Assembly: GCA_900754445.1 (NCBI GenBank)
Contig: CAAECW010000043.1
Coordinates: 1-44,132 of the forward strand
From: an uncultured Collinsella sp.
GTDB lineage: Bacteria; Actinomycetota; Coriobacteriia; Coriobacteriales; Coriobacteriaceae
DNA length: 44,132 bases
Direction of reading: 5' to 3'
A program made the position numbers and the translations under genes. The notes beneath the pieces were generated by a model. The model was not told the origin of the DNA. It was given only the letters and a program-made list of their open reading frames with translations, and did no database searches. Shown here one piece after another: positions 1 through 8,021 of the stretch (within the stretch, counting starts at the first letter, position 1; the number at the start of each line of letters is the position of its first letter).

Positions 1-4
1 ATAT

Positions 5-33
5 GAAAAAAGGCCCCAACCTGCGTTGGAGCC
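5..33 (-). terminator. Intrinsic terminator of the left tRNA-Ala gene
   Basis: On the minus strand a 9-bp GC-rich stem (one G-T wobble) with a 4-base loop is followed directly by six T residues, 16 bases beyond the tRNA 3' end. This is a textbook rho-independent terminator for the tRNA. Confidence 0.85.
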
Positions 34-49
34 TCATTCAATGCTCGGG

Positions 50-122
50 TGGAGACGAGGGGGATCGAACCCCTGACCTCTTGACTGCCAGTCAAGCGCT
101 CTCCCAGCTGAGCTACGCCCCC
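50..122 (-). tRNA. tRNA-Ala (anticodon GGC)
   Basis: The minus strand folds as a full cloverleaf: 7-bp acceptor stem starting GGGGGCG, D arm, anticodon stem CTTGA/TCAAG with loop CTGGCAG (anticodon GGC), and a T arm containing GGTTCGATCC. The discriminator is A and the CCA end is not encoded. Its 73 bases are identical to the tRNA at 34054-34126, so two copies on the same strand bracket the whole accessory region. It has its own promoter and terminator. Confidence 0.97.
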
Positions 123-134
123 GTGCGAGAAAGT

Positions 135-163
135 ACTATACGGGAACTCCCCCGCCGATGCAA
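135..163 (-). promoter_or_regulatory. Promoter of the left tRNA-Ala gene
   Basis: Reading the minus strand, TTGCAT (-35), a 17-base spacer and TATAGT (-10) lie just upstream of the tRNA. The other tRNA-Ala copy has the same layout (TTGCAC, 17, TATAGT) and shares the flanking GTCCTTGCA, so the promoters are related as well as the genes. Confidence 0.8.
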
Positions 164-235
164 GGACAATTTTGGAAAAGATTTTACGGTGCGTGGAACG
201 GCGCGGGGCCGAAGGGACACACGATGCCCGAAATA

Positions 236-290
236 GCCCGCGGGGCGCGCCCCGCGGGCAGCGGCAAGCCCGCCGCCCGCGGGGCGCGCA
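236..290. repeat. 24-bp perfect palindrome with an adjacent partial copy
   Basis: Positions 236-259 are a perfect self-complementary 24-mer made only of G and C (GCCCGCGGGGCG and its reverse complement). A third partial copy of the same arm (GCCCGCGGGGCGCGC) follows at 276-290. It could be a hairpin, a protein-binding site, or an intergenic palindromic repeat of the genome. Confidence 0.75.
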
Positions 291-634
291 TGTCGCCCCA
301 GGTGCCGCCGGCCAGAACAAAGCAATCCGCGGTGCTTCCGCGGGAGGGTTTCGTCTGAGCCCCTCTCCGCGCCTTCGGGTCAATTTACTGAACCGTGCGC
401 AGCTCGCGCCAGCTGGTCGCTTCATAAACAGACCGGTTTACTGCGACGATTCCCGGATTTCCGACCACACGCCTACATTCGCAAAACGGGCAGGCATTCT
501 ACCTGCGGTTTTACGAGCGACGAATTCGGTGTGCTCAGCTACCCCCAATCCAACGTAGTAAACCGGCGTGGTTTTAAAATGGCACTTAATTACTGGCAGC
601 ATATAAAGTAGTAATAATGCTCACTTGAACAATA

Positions 635-1789
635 TTACTTACCAATACCAAGCCAATTGCACAGAACGTTGGCTCGCAATCTGGTCTCAGCGCATCTCAT
701 CGCCTCGGTTTTTGGTTTGTAGCGCAACTCCAATCGCTCACACACACTGTGAATGATGGCATCAAGCTGATCGTGATCATTGAGCATGTCATGGGTTACA
801 AGAAATACGTCGTATTCCATGCTTTGTAATGCTGTCATTCGTGCGGCATCGTGGTCCAGCACGGCGCCTGAACCATGGATAACCTCTCCCTGAAGTTCGA
901 TAAGCACAGCTTTCATTATTATTGGGTTTACGATGACGATATCGCCGTAACAGATTTTCTGACCTGCGATTTTTCGAGCTGAATTCGACAGCGGTGTTAA
1001 GTCGTTGACGTATATGTTTTTAAACTCCGCTCCGTCAGTACGCCTCGGAAGACTTAGCAACATGATTCCAGCAACTTCTAGCGGGGATGCCGCAATACCC
1101 ATTACCTGCCGTGCGGCTTCGTAGAATTGTTTTCCCCACATCTCGCCCTTAACCTTCGCTGCAAATCTGTGCAGTTCTTCTATTTCAATAAGAGGCTTTC
1201 TCATCCAGAGCGATGTGCCTTTTCCGTTTGCTTTATTTCCGGATCCGTCATTCTGCTGCCCACTTTGATCATTCTCGCTGTCCTTCTGGCTCGCACGAGC
1301 ATAGACTCGCTTCCATGGGGCCTCGTCTTGGGTTTCATCTAGTTCAAAAAGACTTTCTGTGGTGTACTGCTCTTCTTCTGATTTTGCTTGCTCAAGTGCC
1401 ATGTCGACCGCGGGCGATGGTTTAAAAACCGAAAACCATCCGCAGAGCTCGTACATGGCCAGAACCAGGTCGCATGAAGAAACGCTTCGAGTCATGGTGA
1501 ATAGCGTATGAAGAGGGTCTGTGACGCTAAAGCCCATGCCCGTGTCGATCGAGACCTTCTCTGTATAGGCGCTGTTCCATCGGATGGTACGTCTTGTCTC
1601 GGAATGTAGGTTGCTTCGAGTTGATGCTGCTGTGATGACTGGGGTCTTGAGGACGTCGGTTACGAATGGGGCTTGGGATAGAGCTCGCCAGCCTTCTTCG
1701 GAGTTGGGCAGGCGCGGGTAGAGATCGCGCACCTGTGGCGGGCAGCGCCAGTAAAGGAATGCGGTGTTTGCGCAGACGATTTCGTCCAT
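635..1789 (-). CDS. Predicted endonuclease-fold protein (DUF559-like C-terminus)
   Basis: A 384-residue protein. I chose the ATG at 1789 (protein begins MDEIVCANTAF) because GGGAGG sits 6 bases upstream; an upstream frame to 1996 has no ribosome site. The N-terminal part contains the segment CPPQVRDLYPRLP. The middle (about 180-220) is a low-complexity polar linker. The last 110 residues look like a VSR/DUF559-type nuclease fold: IELQGEV, then H and D residues, then an R...L...YDVFLVT strand. This resembles AbiEi-associated or endonuclease-domain proteins, but I cannot name the family. It is the first gene inside the accessory region and stands alone, so a toxin or defence role is only inference. 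Confidence 0.7.
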   Translation of the reverse strand: MDEIVCANTAFLYWRCPPQVRDLYPRLPNSEEGWRALSQAPFVTDVLKTPVITAASTRSNLHSETRRTIRWNSAYTEKVSIDTGMGFSVTDPLHTLFTMTRSVSSCDLVLAMYELCGWFSVFKPSPAVDMALEQAKSEEEQYTTESLFELDETQDEAPWKRVYARASQKDSENDQSGQQNDGSGNKANGKGTSLWMRKPLIEIEELHRFAAKVKGEMWGKQFYEAARQVMGIAASPLEVAGIMLLSLPRRTDGAEFKNIYVNDLTPLSNSARKIAGQKICYGDIVIVNPIIMKAVLIELQGEVIHGSGAVLDHDAARMTALQSMEYDVFLVTHDMLNDHDQLDAIIHSVCERLELRYKPKTEAMRCAETRLRANVLCNWLGIGK

Positions 1790-2123
1790 TTGCGCCTCCC
1801 CTGGTATCGGCCGTAGACCATGCGGTTGTGGTCGTGGACGATTATCTACCGGGGCATCATGCGGGTAAGTACCGGAAGCTGACCAAACGCTGACCAAAAG
1901 CTTGACGAGTTCTGCCGAAAACCGTCGTGTGATAGAAATCCGCTGGAAGACGCTCTGGGCATGCGGTCCCTGTCTCCACATTTGCGCTCGAATCACATGG
2001 GGAGTTCATTGAAATTACGGATGTGTTTTATACAAAACATGCAATGGCGTCAAAAAAGGGCGCGATAAAAAAAGACGCCTTATACGACTTCGAGTCGATT
2101 TTGGTGTCGGCCTTGGTGTCAAA

Positions 2124-2157
2124 AGGAAAAAGGTCAGAGGCTTAATACCTCTGACCT
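2124..2157 (-). terminator. Terminator of tRNA-Val
   Basis: On the minus strand a perfect 10-bp stem AGGTCAGAGG/CCTCTGACCT with a 7-base loop is followed by TTTTTCC, 10 bases beyond the tRNA CCA end. Further on, a GGCGTC/GACGCC inverted repeat (2046-2079) flanks A-rich DNA with no assigned role. Confidence 0.85.
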
Positions 2158-2167
2158 GCGCTTTTGA

Positions 2168-2242
2168 TGGTGGGCGATACAAGATTCGAACTTGTGACCC
2201 CATCCGTGTGAAGGATATGCTCTACCCCTGAGCCAATCGCCC
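2168..2242 (-). tRNA. tRNA-Val (anticodon CAC)
   Basis: The minus strand gives a complete cloverleaf: acceptor GGGCGAT/ATCGCCC, D stem GCTC/GAGC, anticodon loop TTCACAC (anticodon CAC, reading GUG), and T arm ACAAG/CTTGT. The discriminator is A and the CCA tail is encoded at 2168-2170, unlike the two tRNA-Ala genes. Confidence 0.96.
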
Positions 2243-2267
2243 GTCGCCTTTCGGCAAAAGAGATACT

Positions 2268-2291
2268 ATCATAGCCGAGCGTGGTTTACCA
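2268..2291 (-). promoter_or_regulatory. Probable promoter of tRNA-Val
   Basis: TATGAT on the minus strand at 2268-2273 is a good -10 box a suitable distance upstream of the tRNA. The -35 is weak (TTCTTG or GTTCTT at 16-17 bases). Confidence 0.5.
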
Positions 2292-2380
2292 AGAACTTTT
2301 TGCCCCCGATTTTAAATTCGTGAGTGCCAGTCAAGCCAAAGCAACCAAAGCAATCGGCAAAACCGCAGCTAAACTACCAT

Positions 2381-3199
2381 TTACCGCTTTATCCACGAGG
2401 TCTCAGGACGGCAGATAAGTCGAGCGTTGTTGTAAGCCATGTCGAGCGTGAGGCAGGTGCGTGCGGCGTAGAAGCCGTCCTCGCGTTGGATGGTCAGTGC
2501 CAGTTCGGGCTTGTCGCCGGTTAGGCACAGCGGCAGCAGCAGCTGGATCCGGCCGCCGTAGAACTGCGGCACGGCGAGCGTGTAGTTGGCGGCGGCGCGG
2601 CGGGCGGCCTCGACGACGGCTCCCTCAAAGGCGCGGCGCAGCAGTAGCGAGTTGCCCTCCCCCATCAGGCTGGCGGGAATACGCGTGAGGTTCTCCTCAT
2701 CGCCCAGAATGTGGTCGATGTTGGAGCGGATGGGCAAGCGGTAGTCAAAGACCAGCTCGGAGGGGTCCTCGGCAAAGCGCACGCGGCACGGCAGGTACTC
2801 AAACGAGACCAGCATGGGGTCGCTCTCCTTAAAGAAGCCCTTAAAAAACCAGCGCTGGCGCGCGTCGGGCTTGGTGTTGGGCTCAAACAGGCCATAGATG
2901 GTCTCGTAACGGCGCGTGTACAGGCCGGTGTTGAACAGGCAGCGGTCGTCATCGAACACCAACGGCAGGTTGGACGGCGCGGTCTGGTCCACGTCGCGCT
3001 CGGTCAGGAACACCGCGCGGCTAAACGAGAACGACAGATAGTTTTTGAGGATGCGGTTACTGGGACCCCAGTCCTCGGGGTCGGCTAGATCGACCAGGCG
3101 GTCGTAGCAGGGCTCGGGGCAAAACGCGAAGTCGTACACATTGCTGCACAGGGTGCTAGGGAGTTCCATGTGGCGTCCATTCCATTCAATAACCGGCAT
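2381..3199 (-). CDS. DUF3825 domain-containing protein
   Basis: A 272-residue protein whose core matches the DUF3825 family as I know it: FLTERDV, then LVFDDDRCLFNTGLYT and RYETIYGLFEPN in order, and a basic C-terminus. The family has no settled function; members can be attached to RNA-binding domains. This one has no extra domain. No Shine-Dalgarno precedes the ATG at 3199. A TATAGA-type -10 box lies only about 17 bases upstream, so the message may be nearly leaderless. It is transcribed alone, between tRNA-Val and the membrane/nuclease cassette. The identification is good; the function is unknown. Confidence 0.8.
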   Translation of the reverse strand: MPVIEWNGRHMELPSTLCSNVYDFAFCPEPCYDRLVDLADPEDWGPSNRILKNYLSFSFSRAVFLTERDVDQTAPSNLPLVFDDDRCLFNTGLYTRRYETIYGLFEPNTKPDARQRWFFKGFFKESDPMLVSFEYLPCRVRFAEDPSELVFDYRLPIRSNIDHILGDEENLTRIPASLMGEGNSLLLRRAFEGAVVEAARRAAANYTLAVPQFYGGRIQLLLPLCLTGDKPELALTIQREDGFYAARTCLTLDMAYNNARLICRPETSWIKR

Positions 3200-3456
3200 G
3201 CGGATGCTTAGATTCTATACGTGCGACGCACCGTCGAGACGCACAACGCAATTGCGCCTTAGTTCTTTGACGAGCTCGTCGCGGGAGCGGCTTTCGGATA
3301 CGAGGTCCTGGATCCAGGCGTAGTGCGGGAAAAACCGAGATCTGTCGACCAGACCCCGATTTTACGCTTTCGAGACATGCTTTTTTAAATAGCAGATGTC
3401 TTGGGGCTGCTATGGCGGCCATGTAATTTGAAAAATGGAAGTCCGATCAACAAATA
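3200..3456. other. Gene-less stretch
   Basis: No frame here looks protein-like. It contains the putative short promoter of the DUF3825 gene at its left edge and ends at the terminator of the upstream cassette. Confidence 0.55.
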
Positions 3457-3486
3457 GGGGTGCCACGGCAAACGCCGGGGCACCCC
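3457..3486 (-). terminator. Hairpin terminator after the dCTP-deaminase-like gene
   Basis: GGGGTGCC pairs with GGCACCCC and the stem is prolonged inward by CGGC/GCCG. On the minus strand it is followed by TATTTGTT, a modest T-rich tract, 42 bases after the stop codon at 3528. Confidence 0.65.
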
Positions 3487-3527
3487 GTCTCAGAACCTAT
3501 ATTGCTTTCCCCTAATCCTCTAAGTAC

Positions 3528-4310
3528 TTAGAGGAATGCAAGGACAACAGCAAAGACAATGCACGTGACACCTATCCCGAGCGGAAGTCGTGCCTTCTTC
3601 TTTTTGTCCTTAATAAGAAAAGCCTCGATTGCAGACGCAAGGACCAGAAATCCGCCGATAATTAGCAGGTCAAGCGCAACGAAACGGACGGTCGAAATAT
3701 CGGAAGAGATCCCTCCGGCATTAACGTTCACGAGCGTAAAGATCGCGGCGAAGACGGCAAAGAGTGCCAGCACATTACCGTAAATACGAGATTCGATATT
3801 GGCAACTTCTTCCTTTTTGTCTTCAACCTTTTTGAGCTCTCCGGCATAGACGTCGGAATAGTCGGCGAGCCCATTAAAGTTAAGCTCATCGGAAAAGGCT
3901 CCATGGTAAGGATGGGCAACCGTGCCTTCGACGTGCTGGAATGCGACCTGCGCGATGCCCTTAGACTTATCGAGGGTAATGGTGCTGCCGCTTACGTTTG
4001 TAACACGATAGAACAGCCTAGTTCCATGGCCAGGGAAATAGAGCGGTGCATCCAAAGAAAGCCCTTGGCGAATGCGCGAATTGCGCAGAAGTACGCTAGC
4101 GGTCAGATTGTTGGGTAGCGCGACACATTCAACGCAAGAGACAAAAGTCGAGTCTCCGGGGCCAAGCTCGACCTCGAACTGCTTGCTTTCATTAATGTAG
4201 AATCCGTCGGTGCGCAAGTCATACGTAACCTGGCCGATGTTCGAAGCATCGGCATTGAGCAGCACCTTGTTGTCGATAAGCTCTTGAATCTTAGTATCGC
4301 TCAAGTACAT
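3528..4310 (-). CDS. dCTP deaminase/dUTPase-fold protein fused to membrane helices
   Basis: 260 residues, started at the ATG at 4310 because AAGGAAG lies 8 bases upstream. Residues 1-130 follow the dCTP deaminase/dUTPase trimeric fold: MYLSDTKIQELI at the N-terminus, YDLRTDGF (30-37), NSRIRQGL (77-84, compare the Dcd SSLARLGL signature), PGHGTRL (93-99) and GIAQVAF (118-124). The glutamate that catalyses deamination in Dcd (E. coli Glu138, in its LEF segment) appears to be absent; the equivalent stretch reads LFYRVTN. A charged coiled-coil-like stretch (155-175) leads into three hydrophobic helices (about 179-196, 208-233, 243-260). Free-standing Dcd proteins lack such helices. It is the last gene of a three-gene minus-strand cassette. 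I infer a nucleotide sensor coupled to a membrane effector; no function is proven. Confidence 0.75.
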   Translation of the reverse strand: MYLSDTKIQELIDNKVLLNADASNIGQVTYDLRTDGFYINESKQFEVELGPGDSTFVSCVECVALPNNLTASVLLRNSRIRQGLSLDAPLYFPGHGTRLFYRVTNVSGSTITLDKSKGIAQVAFQHVEGTVAHPYHGAFSDELNFNGLADYSDVYAGELKKVEDKKEEVANIESRIYGNVLALFAVFAAIFTLVNVNAGGISSDISTVRFVALDLLIIGGFLVLASAIEAFLIKDKKKKARLPLGIGVTCIVFAVVLAFL

Positions 4311-4421
4311 ATGAACCACTTCCTTAGGACAACGAGTATAGCACTGAGGTATTGCACTGGCGGCTGTCCCCAAAGGGGACACAGGTGAAGTAAGTTCAAC
4401 TTCTCTACTCGGCACGCACCC

Positions 4422-4946
4422 TTAAATAAACTCTCCCGTCTCCAGGTCAACGAAGTCCGCGAGCTTTATCTTTCCGGAGAAGCCGCTCCCCTTGTACTTT
4501 CCTGCGTAGGTCTCAGTGTCGAACTTGAACGAAATGTTATACAGCTTTCCAGTCTTTGTCTTCCTGATTAGCCCGTTTTCCAGCATGTAGCTCAGTACCC
4601 TCTTATGGCTTTCTCTATCGTTTCCGTTTAGGTAAAAGCAGCAGACACCTTGTTTCGAGCCCGCCGCGATGAGCGTTTCGGGATTCGAGTATTTGGCCTC
4701 TACGACGACGCCATCAAGAACTGCGGTTCCGACAATGTCGTCCATGAGGGCGGTTTTGAATGGAGAGAAGAAGAACATCCATTTGCCGCATTGGACAGGA
4801 TTTATGTCGTGGATTCGCTCCTTATTGATAAACCAAATCCATGAGAACGATTTGACCCTGGCAATCGAGCCGGATTCGTTAAGAAGCGTTTCTTCGACGG
4901 ACGGCGTTAATTCCTCGTTGTTGCCTGTGTTATTTGAGCTTGCCAT
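4422..4946 (-). CDS. Conserved hypothetical protein (possible DUF1917/Bles03-like fold)
   Basis: 174 residues, cytosolic, no signal or membrane segment. Visible landmarks are SFSWIWFIN (about 34-42), GKWMFFFSPF, EAKYSNPE, a FYLNGNDRESHKRVLSYML stretch, then YNISFKFDTETYAGKY and DLETGEF at the C-terminus. The GKW...AK...FY..D...RV...L pattern recalls the DUF1917 / putative phosphothreonine-lyase group, but I hold this loosely. It lies 23 bases after the GIY-YIG gene and about 110 bases before the dCTP-deaminase-fold gene, so the three are probably co-transcribed. Confidence 0.6.
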   Translation of the reverse strand: MASSNNTGNNEELTPSVEETLLNESGSIARVKSFSWIWFINKERIHDINPVQCGKWMFFFSPFKTALMDDIVGTAVLDGVVVEAKYSNPETLIAAGSKQGVCCFYLNGNDRESHKRVLSYMLENGLIRKTKTGKLYNISFKFDTETYAGKYKGSGFSGKIKLADFVDLETGEFI

Positions 4947-4969
4947 TGCATTAATCCTAACAGTCGCCC

Positions 4970-5560
4970 TTAATAAAGCTCCTCGCCAGCAGCCTCGAGC
5001 GCTTGTATCGCTGCGCGTTTTAGCTCATTGAGACTTTCGTAGCCGCTTTCCGACAGCTGGATTATTCGCACGTTGAATGAGTCACCGTACTTGTAATCGG
5101 CATACACATCGCAATTGCCCCTACCGAGAAACTGTATGGCCGCTCGATCAATTGCCTTTGCGCTTTGGCCTACGTAGTACAGATCTTTGGTTGCATTATG
5201 GACAATGAAGATGCCAGTAATTTCGCCTTGCTGTGTCAGGGCCTTTCGCTGAGACATAAACTCTTCGGCGCTCGCGGCGATTTGAGGATCATCTTCTAGG
5301 AGCGATTGGCGTAGCCCTAGTAGATTCTCTTGTTGCCTTGATGCAGTAATAACAAGAAAGAGCCCGTCCACAAAAAAGAATAAGCCAAGGAGTAAGAAAG
5401 TAAAAGAAAGCGAGCCATATATGTTGGCACTCGATGGCAGAGCGGAAAAGAAACTGACAATTGCCAATACAAGCCCAGTAACGCTGATGACTTTTCCGAT
5501 CGGGATGAGCCTCCTTGGAGGGGCCGATGCGACGGTTTTGATTTGATAGTAGTTCCTCAT
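4970..5560 (-). CDS. Two-helix membrane protein with C-terminal GIY-YIG-type nuclease domain
   Basis: 196 residues. Two hydrophobic helices (about 21-40 and 49-72) are followed by a short linker and a GIY-YIG-like domain (about 115-192). That domain has GIFIVHN (116-122) for GIY, YYVGQS (128-133) for YIG, Arg139 in the usual catalytic arginine region, a DVYADYKYGD segment, and SLNELKRAAI (176-185). In the last motif the usual LNxLE acidic residue seems replaced by Lys181, with Glu179 two residues earlier, so catalysis is uncertain. A membrane-tethered GIY-YIG protein is unusual. It is the first gene of the cassette reading towards the dCTP-deaminase-fold gene. Confidence 0.7.
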   Translation of the reverse strand: MRNYYQIKTVASAPPRRLIPIGKVISVTGLVLAIVSFFSALPSSANIYGSLSFTFLLLGLFFFVDGLFLVITASRQQENLLGLRQSLLEDDPQIAASAEEFMSQRKALTQQGEITGIFIVHNATKDLYYVGQSAKAIDRAAIQFLGRGNCDVYADYKYGDSFNVRIIQLSESGYESLNELKRAAIQALEAAGEELY

Positions 5561-5826
5561 GTTATGACTCCAGTGATATAGGCAATTGGGTCCAAATGAA
5601 GCTTTATAAACGGTAGCATTTGGATTGCAATTATCTTATCGCTCTGGCAGATGGGGTGTAAGGCTCAACATCGGTAATGGATCGAGAGGCAGTCGAGCTG
5701 AACAAAATAGTGCCGTCGCAGCGATGGCTGATACGGCACCAATCTCTAAGAAATTGATTTAGTAGTAGGCTAAAGACTTCTGCAATAGCTGCATTCATCC
5801 CTCTCTGGTCTCACTTAAACGGGGCC
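5561..5826. other. Intergenic stretch upstream of the GIY-YIG cassette
   Basis: 265 bases with no coding frame or clear hairpin. It separates the cassette from the LPXTG protein gene and must contain the cassette promoter, which I could not place. Confidence 0.5.
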
Positions 5827-6933
5827 TTAGCAGCGAAATGCGGCAGCCAGGAGCGTTGTTCCCAGAAGGAAAAGCGTTACGGAAGCGGCAATCCAGTCGC
5901 TGTCGGCGGTCTTGGGGAGTGTCGTTGCGGTCGTGCTGGTGGCTTTAGGCTTAGAGGACGCAGGCACTGTGGTCTTGGTCACCGTCGTCTTGATCGTTAT
6001 GTTTGTTTTGGGCGACGTGGCCGCAGGTTTCACCGTTGGATCCGTCGTCGGCCCCGCACCGGGCTGCCCTGCAGCAGGGCCGGCACTACCATCTGGTTTA
6101 CCCTCCCCGCATCCAGGCACGTCGTCTCCATCGGTCTCCCCTGCCGGTGGCGTGGCGGCATCGGGCTCAACCACCACATGCGGTGCCATCGCACCGGCAG
6201 CATTCACCACGCCGTCAGCACCAAAGGCCCCGCCGGCAGGCGTCACAAACCGTGCGGACACAAGCGAGCCGCCCAAGCACGCGACGCCGCCATCGGTACC
6301 TGCCGCATCGAGCCACGAGGCATCGACGGAAAGCCGACAGCCGGCCGCCCCATCGCAAAGGCCTAAGTCCTGCAGATACACGCCATAAGCGCGCACGCCC
6401 GCTCCGGACCCGGTGCTCGCGGCAACGACGCGCCCGCCACCGCGCACGGCCATGTCGCCGGCGATCACGCCGGCCACGGCCTCGTCCGTGACGTCGGCCC
6501 CGTCCGCCCGGGCATCGACGGTGCAGACGTCCACCACGAGCGCCCGCGAGACGTGGATCGCGCACTGCGAGCCCGATGCCGCCAGGGACCCGGTGCCGCG
6601 AAGCGTCAGGTCGCCCCACACCTCCATGCCGCACTGCGTGATGTCCGCATCGGGCGCATGCGACTCCGTCACGGAGTTTTGCCCGGCAAGTGTCAGCACC
6701 AGGTCGCCGTCAGCGCCGATGGCCTCTCCCGCGTAGCCGTTAAGCTCCAGGTGGTCGGCATCGGTCCAAGCCCAGCCGGGGCCCGACACGCCCGGCTCGT
6801 AGTACGTCGCGCCCGCGATGATGAGGCTCTCCGCGCCCGCGGCATAAGAAGGCCCGCCCAGCAAAACGCATAGGCAGGCCATGGCAACAATCGCAATGTA
6901 ATGACGGCTGGTGTAGGACTCGGCAGCAAACAT
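5827..6933 (-). CDS. LPXTG cell-wall-anchored surface protein
   Basis: 368 residues from the ATG at 6933 (GGAG 5 bases upstream). The N-terminus is a signal peptide: positive residues, a hydrophobic core IAIVAMACLCVLLGG, and a cleavage-like SYAAG. Residues about 40-250 are Gly/Ala/Asp-rich with alternating strand-like repeats (LTLRG, SGSQCAIHVS, VRGGGRVVA), suggesting a beta-helix or carbohydrate-binding-type fold. A Pro/Gly/Thr-rich wall-spanning stretch follows, then LPKTAD, a hydrophobic segment and a short tail ending AFRC. This is a sortase A substrate layout, although only one arginine follows the helix. No sortase gene is in the window. It is likely exported and linked to peptidoglycan; the ligand is unknown. 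Confidence 0.85.
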   Translation of the reverse strand: MFAAESYTSRHYIAIVAMACLCVLLGGPSYAAGAESLIIAGATYYEPGVSGPGWAWTDADHLELNGYAGEAIGADGDLVLTLAGQNSVTESHAPDADITQCGMEVWGDLTLRGTGSLAASGSQCAIHVSRALVVDVCTVDARADGADVTDEAVAGVIAGDMAVRGGGRVVAASTGSGAGVRAYGVYLQDLGLCDGAAGCRLSVDASWLDAAGTDGGVACLGGSLVSARFVTPAGGAFGADGVVNAAGAMAPHVVVEPDAATPPAGETDGDDVPGCGEGKPDGSAGPAAGQPGAGPTTDPTVKPAATSPKTNITIKTTVTKTTVPASSKPKATSTTATTLPKTADSDWIAASVTLFLLGTTLLAAAFRC

Positions 6934-7293
6934 ACCCGCTCCGATCTTCGAGGAGCCAATAGAATGTGCACCAGAAAATGCCCTGGTAGCAGCAGTTATT
7001 AGTTTAGCGAGATCAATGCGTGAGCAAAGACAAATCGCGTGAGCAATGTCCACAATTAGGTGTAAATCGTTTTGCCAGTCGGTGAAAGGAAGAATCTGGG
7101 CTCGACATAATCGTGCACAACTCCGTACGGATTGGGATGGTTGAAGTGAGCATGTGCGATAGGTACAGGGCCGGGGTTTCTAGCGAGTGGCGACAGCCGC
7201 GCGGCATCGAAAGAACGGGTGCGAACCCATGCGAAAGCGCTGAGAATTTGCACGTTTCCGTACCGCGAATACAGTTGGTACGGAGAAAGACGA
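6934..7293. other. Stretch without a recognised gene, downstream of the hsdS fragment
   Basis: An open minus-strand frame (7056-7301) continues past the broken hsdS head but does not resemble HsdS. A plus-strand frame (7113-7343) overlaps it and is no better. I treat the stretch as unassigned, probably decayed DNA joined to the hsdS remnant. Confidence 0.45.
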
Positions 7294-7425
7294 TTACTCA
7301 AGCACGGGCAAGTCTGGATGATTCTTCTCTTTTATTTCGGTAAAAAACTCCCCAAGCGTCTTCTCCTCCCACGCCGGATACTCCGACCCGTCGTCGGTCT
7401 TAAAACGCAAATAAGGCTGTTCCAT
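7294..7425 (-). pseudogene. hsdS: N-terminal fragment of type I restriction specificity subunit HsdS
   Basis: A 43-residue reading frame with GGGAGGTGA upstream of its ATG. It reads MEQPYLRF, then EYPAWEEKTLGEFFTEIKEK and NHPDLPVL, which is the typical start of the first target-recognition domain of HsdS subunits. It stops at a TAA right after LPVLE, where an intact HsdS would run on for about 350 residues. The gene is therefore cut off at its 3' end. It starts 15 bases after the transglutaminase-like gene. Confidence 0.8.
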
Positions 7426-7439
7426 ATCATTCACCTCCC

Positions 7440-8021
7440 TTAAATCACATCATCTTTGACTGTGTCGCGCAACGCGTCTACATTTGCTTTCAACGGGCTC
7501 ATATCCAACAGGTCGCAAGCGAACTTCCACAAGATTCGCTTCGGTGATTTATCACAATATTCGACTACCGGCATTCCCTGTACTTTGCTAATCAAAGCGT
7601 CGCGCCAGTCCTCATCAAATGTAAACGGACGATATTCCATTCCTTGTTCGTTCGCCTCGTACGACCCCATCACGATAGGGAAACGAACATCAAACGTCGA
7701 AAATGGTGAGAACTTAGCATTGCCGTAAATAGCGATGTCCACAATCTTCCCATCCAGCTCGAGCCACGCATGATAGAACTCATAGCCGCTTGGAGGCACG
7801 ACCAGCCCGTAGCAAATACGAGGCTTGTAACCAAGATATTTCAGCGCAATAAACAGCTCGACCGTCGTGGACAGACAGCCATCCGGCTCTTCGGCCGCGC
7901 ACATTTTATTGAATGCCTTGGTCATCGCAAAAACCATTTTCTTGTCTTCAAATCCAGAGAGCTGTCGCTGAATATAATGAATTGCGTCGTAATCTCGTTT
8001 CAATTGTCTTTCTCCTCTCAT
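7440..8021 (-). CDS. Transglutaminase-like cysteine protein inserted in a type I R-M operon
   Basis: 193 residues from the ATG at 8021, which overlaps the hsdM stop codon (ATGA). A Cys-His-Asp set is visible: Cys49 in EPDGCLSTTVELFIALKYLG, His84 in EFYHAWLELDGK, and Asp95 in KIVDIA. This matches the transglutaminase-like superfamily, including the lasso-peptide B2 protease type. It is not followed by a precursor peptide or a lasso cyclase, so lasso synthesis is unlikely. The gene is intact while both flanking restriction genes are broken. The tight overlaps suggest it was a third member of that operon. The substrate is unknown. Confidence 0.75.
   Translation of the reverse strand: MRGERQLKRDYDAIHYIQRQLSGFEDKKMVFAMTKAFNKMCAAEEPDGCLSTTVELFIALKYLGYKPRICYGLVVPPSGYEFYHAWLELDGKIVDIAIYGNAKFSPFSTFDVRFPIVMGSYEANEQGMEYRPFTFDEDWRDALISKVQGMPVVEYCDKSPKRILWKFACDLLDMSPLKANVDALRDTVKDDVI

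Larger units (their letters stand above)
123..634. other. Gene-less stretch between tRNA-Ala and the first CDS
   Basis: Apart from the tRNA promoter I see no convincing coding frame here. It holds a run of very GC-rich palindromic repeats (236-290). A 10-base inverted repeat, CCGGTTTACT at 433-442 and its complement at 557-566, encloses about 114 bases of unknown role. Short open frames in this stretch have no recognisable protein character. Confidence 0.6.

Noticed and set aside
7056..7301. 81-codon minus-strand frame following the hsdS fragment
   Set aside because: It does not resemble any HsdS domain, and opposing frames are equally open; left unassigned.
7440..8021. Reading the transglutaminase-like protein as a lasso-peptide B2 protease
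   Set aside because: There is no precursor peptide, B1 recognition protein or asparagine-synthetase-like cyclase nearby.
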